Positions 61,383 to 64,000 of a stretch of 64,000 nucleotides of DNA are shown here, in pieces; the stretch's first letter is position 1, and the number at the start of each line of letters is the position of its first letter. The position numbers and the translations under genes are program-made. Source of the stretch: Polytrichum commune. Lineage: Eukaryota > Streptophyta > Polytrichopsida > Polytrichales > Polytrichaceae. The stretch is taken from the NCBI GenBank assembly GCA_950295325.1, contig OX485808.1, forward strand, positions 26,866,527-26,930,526, written 5' to 3'. Below the pieces are notes generated by a model. The model was not told the origin of the DNA and did not search any database. It saw only the letters and a list, made by a program, of their open reading frames with translations.

Positions 61383-61435
61383 AAACCTAAACCCTAAACC
61401 CTAAGCCCTTCGGATCCAGAGGAGAGGGGCATCCG
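61383..61435 (-). other. Telomere-like CCCTAAA units and an adjacent hairpin
   Basis: About three CCCTAAA units (telo-box-like, TTTAGGG on the minus strand) are followed by a perfect 10-bp stem (cccttcggat/atccgaaggg). On the minus strand this reads like the GC-richer 5' leader of a plant gene, upstream of the hAT fragment, but no such gene could be built. Confidence 0.3.
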
Positions 61436-61973
61436 AAGGGAGTCTAAGAGATCACAAGTTCAGGGACGGAGGTGGTAGCGAGAAAGCAAAGGGAGCAACT
61501 CTCGACTCTCGAGTCTCCGCTCTCCAGGGGCGAATGAAACGTGACTGATCAATTTCCGTATGAACAATGCTTGACTAGCAAATTATATTGAGGACTTCAA
61601 GTGACGTCTTCATTTTCAATTTGGGGCTGCGTTTTGAAGGGTTGTTTTGAGAGAGGTACATTTTGAAAGGCCAAATCGCGTTTGAAGGGCATTGAAGACT
61701 TCAATCTGGAATACTGCGGTATATATGCTCATATGCGATAAAGAGTCACTCTCTCCTAGCAAATAGTGGATTTGACTTCCAGTCTTAAAAAACAAAATAC
61801 AATATAATAAGTGTTGACCAAACAAAGCATTTCATAGAACATCTTCTTTCATAAATATCAATCCAGCTATTAACGCATCCAATAGTCAAACGTCTATAAT
61901 GCTAAAGTATGAGACTTGGGATCATTGAAAGGAACAAATTAAACCATGTTGCATCAGGAGACCCATTAATATA

Positions 61974-62156
61974 CAGTCTAACCTTGATAATGTCACCCTT
62001 GTTAATAGAACACCTTGATATTGTCACCTAAAAGTTTGAAATCGATTTTCATAGTGTAAAACTCCCTCGTTATTATCCCTATCACCCTTGATAATGTCAC
62101 TATTTTTTTTCAAAATCCGTAGTGTAAATGTGATAATATCAAGTATGGATGGATTG
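61974..62156. repeat. Tigger-like subterminal repeat block or 183-bp MITE
   Basis: The block holds four or more copies of TTGATAATGTCACC-like motifs. Its right edge, read inward, is CAATCCATCCATACTTGATA followed by TTATCAC, a possible inverted partner of the left end, and it is followed by TA (62157-62158). Either a MITE or the binding-site array of the larger element. Confidence 0.55.
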
Positions 62157-62432
62157 TATGGGTGGGCATGGGTTCGATATTATTGTTCATGGGTGAGCAT
62201 GGGCTAAAGCAAAGCATATTGGGGGTCATTGAATGAGCTCTCATTCAATGCTTTCGGCATAGTGGGATGCCTTGTGTAATTTCAAATTTCAAACGTGTTT
62301 GGGAGTCCAAATGCTCAATTCTACATACTCGTAGTTGTCTGTAAGTTGAGGCCAAAGGTGGAAGTTCACAAACACACATATACACTTCCTGCTGATTTTT
62401 CCTGTTGCTGATTTTTCGATTCACAGCAACTT

Positions 62433-63074
62433 GGTGGTGGTGGTGGGTTTCTTCCCCTTATAACTTGCATTCCACGAATTTGAATGTTTGGTTCTAAGTT
62501 ATGTCCTTGCTCTTGCTTGTAAATATGTTGATATCAGTAATTTTCCTGAAGTCTTGACCTTCACCTGTTCATCTGTAACTACCAGCTGGTTAAATTCAGA
62601 TGAAGTAGTGCACCAATTTAGCCTAAATACAGTGCAGTCCCAAGCAAGTCATTGAATTAAGGGCTTTGAAGTCATTTTGGTGGGCTTTGTGAAGCATAGG
62701 AGCATATGGACTCTGCTCACTGAATTTGCAGATTTCTAGAACCTTAGAACTATTTGAGATTTCTATAGGATATTCTTGAGTTGAGTTTTTTTGTCACCTT
62801 TTATAGATTCTGGGCACTGAATCTGCAAACTTCTATCCTACTTTGACAGTAAACCCCCCCAAATGTTGCGCAGTTTAGTTATTTGACCTTAAAACAAATT
62901 TTTGACAATACTAGGCACTTGGTGGTGCCTAGTTCTAAGTTCTGTCCTTGGTGGTGGTGGTGGGCTTCTTCCCCTTATAACTTGCATTCCACATCTTTGA
63001 ATGTTTGGTTCTAAGTTCTGTCCTTGCTCTTGCTTGTATATATGTTGATATCAATAATTTTCCTGAAGTCTTGA
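62433..63074 (+). repeat. Pair of about 125-bp direct repeats before the transposase
   Basis: Copies at 62433-62557 and 62950-63074 (517 bp apart) start with ggtggtggtggtggg, run through cttccccttataacttgcat and a tgtttggttctaagtt block, and end with ttttcctgaagtcttga. They differ at few positions, so the duplication is recent relative to other repeats here. Confidence 0.8.
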
Positions 63075-63311
63075 ATCCATATATTTCTTTGCTCATTTGG
63101 AATCGTGGGACCATTGGTCATAATTCTCTGCAAATTTGTTGTGATCACCACATTAGAGCACACGGTGAATTGAGTGACTAGAGAACCAACAATCAAACCT
63201 CAACATCTACTAGAAGAATTATTTAGCAATTTACCTTCAAATTTTGAAACAAATCCTGGGATTTTTGAGTGCTCATTTGGGGGAATGGTTTGGCAAAAAT
63301 AGGTACTTCCA

Positions 63312-64000
63312 ATGGCAAGTAAATCCACGCGCAAACGAGTAGATTTATCAACCTCTGATAAGAGGAAAATTTGTGAAGTCCACAAAGCTCATCCAGGTTT
63401 GAAACATGAAGACCTTGCACAGTATATGGTGGATCAACATAAATTCAAGCTTGTGGATCGGACCACTATTTCCAAGATTCTTCGTTCAAAAGAGAAGTGG
63501 ATGAACATGGATACATGTGTGCGTGAAGGCAATGTACGACGCGCTCGAGTTGGAAAATGGCCTCAGCTTGAAAAAGCTTTGGTTTTATGGTTTGGACAGG
63601 TCAGAGCACGGAGGGGAGTAGTAACTGATGATGTCATTATGCAAAAGGCTAAGGAATTGAGGGATTCATTTGGCATATCTGATACCGAGTTCAAACTTTC
63701 TCATGGGTGGTTGCAAAATTTCAAAACTCGACATGGAATAAAGTGTTATTATCTGCATGGAGAAAGTGGAGATGCAGATGGAGTTGGAGTTGCATTGGCC
63801 ATAGCAAAGATCCCATTCATATTGAAGAAATATGATCCAAAAGACATCTTCAATTTTGATGAGACAGGTTTGTATTATAGAGCCTCTCCTTATAAGACTT
63901 TGAATATTGGGAAGGCGAAAGGAAATAAGAAAAAGAAGGACCGTGTGACATTGGGGCTTTGCACTAATATCTCAGGGAAGGAGCGATTGAAGCTTGTTTT
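63312..64000 (+). CDS. Tigger/pogo-family transposase, open to the window edge (3' part outside)
   Basis: From ATG 63312 the frame stays open for 229 codons to the window end, with an in-frame TAG 12 bases upstream. Residues 10-62 form a CENP-B-type N-terminal helix-turn-helix (DKRKICEVHKAHPGLKHEDL, then VDRTTISKILRSKEKW). Residues 77-145 form the second DNA-binding domain (Tc5/CENP-B type) with LVLWFGQVRARRGVVTDD and LSHGWLQNFKTRHGIK. The DDE catalytic domain starts near 165, with FNFDETGLYYR carrying the first catalytic Asp (183), then KKKKDRVTLGLCTNISGKER. Family members cut and paste at TA sites. No lesion is visible in the part seen, in contrast to every other transposase here, so this copy may be young or have been kept for another use. 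CENP-B-like domesticated genes share this architecture and cannot be excluded. Confidence 0.85.
   Translation, partial: MASKSTRKRVDLSTSDKRKICEVHKAHPGLKHEDLAQYMVDQHKFKLVDRTTISKILRSKEKWMNMDTCVREGNVRRARVGKWPQLEKALVLWFGQVRARRGVVTDDVIMQKAKELRDSFGISDTEFKLSHGWLQNFKTRHGIKCYYLHGESGDADGVGVALAIAKIPFILKKYDPKDIFNFDETGLYYRASPYKTLNIGKAKGNKKKKDRVTLGLCTNISGKERLKLV

Larger units (their letters stand above)
61974..64000 (+). mobile_element. Left part of a Tigger/pogo-like transposon
   Basis: A terminal-repeat-like end begins at 61974 (CAGTCTAACCTTGATAATG) directly after TA (61972-61973). It is followed by repeated TTGATAATGTCACC-type words at 61983, 62012 and 62086. This resembles the end of the decayed Tigger element near 24689 (ccgtctaacctcattaatac). 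The transposase ATG lies 1.34 kb inside. Alternatively 61974-62156 is a separate 183-bp MITE; then the true left end is nearer the transposase. The right end lies outside the window. Confidence 0.6.

Noticed and set aside
61383-61410. Interstitial telomere
   Set aside because: Only about three CCCTAAA units; such telo-boxes are common in plant promoters, so no telomere fusion is implied.

Overview
The window is nuclear DNA of a land plant. The evidence is one spliced WRKY transcription-factor gene, a Ty1/copia element whose primer site fits a plant initiator tRNA-Met, tRNA-derived SINEs, and many small TIR transposons of plant type. The species cannot be read from the sequence. The low gene density and the mix of Tigger, Tc1 (DD34E), hAT, PIF/Harbinger-like and copia relics would suit a repeat-rich genome, possibly a non-seed plant, but that is a guess.

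Layout. 1-4 kb: no recognised gene; a GC-rich exon-like island (1.92-2.11 kb) and a decaying tandem array (2.34-3.72 kb). 4-18 kb: AT-rich intergenic DNA with a hairpin MITE (12.4 kb), a tRNA-derived SINE with intact target duplication (13.7 kb), a 506-bp TIR element (14.7 kb) and a pyrimidine-rich tract (16.1-17.6 kb). 18.3-24.7 kb: a nest of a TA-flanked MITE next to a decayed Tigger/pogo element (18660-24689), which is split by a degenerate copia retrotransposon (19586-24546). 24.7-31.5 kb: intergenic DNA with one PIF/Harbinger-like MITE inside another (27.56-28.46 kb).

31.6-36.3 kb: the only convincing host gene, a WRKY factor on the minus strand with four coding exons (627 aa) whose introns and reading frame resolve cleanly. 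Its WRKY domain is unusual: the heptad is WKKYGNK and the zinc ligands are C-X4-C-X23-H-X-C. A roughly 290-bp tandem duplication lies just upstream.

36-54 kb: intergenic DNA carrying a GC-rich MITE (40.4 kb), a 987-bp element inserted in another repeat (41.7 kb), several inverted-repeat elements (44.7, 48.0, 48.9 and 51.1 kb), two more SINEs (47.1 and 52.7 kb), and copies of a CCGGTT-rich repeat family. 54.4-56.0 kb: a decayed Tc1-like DD34E transposon. 60.4-60.9 kb: the 3' part of a hAT-type transposase gene. 61.97 kb to the end: the left part of a Tigger/pogo transposon whose transposase frame is open from its ATG (63312) to the window edge.

Apart from the WRKY gene, nearly all decodable sequence is mobile DNA in various stages of decay. 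Several elements are nested, which gives relative ages: SINE into CCGGTT repeat, copia into Tigger, MITE into MITE.
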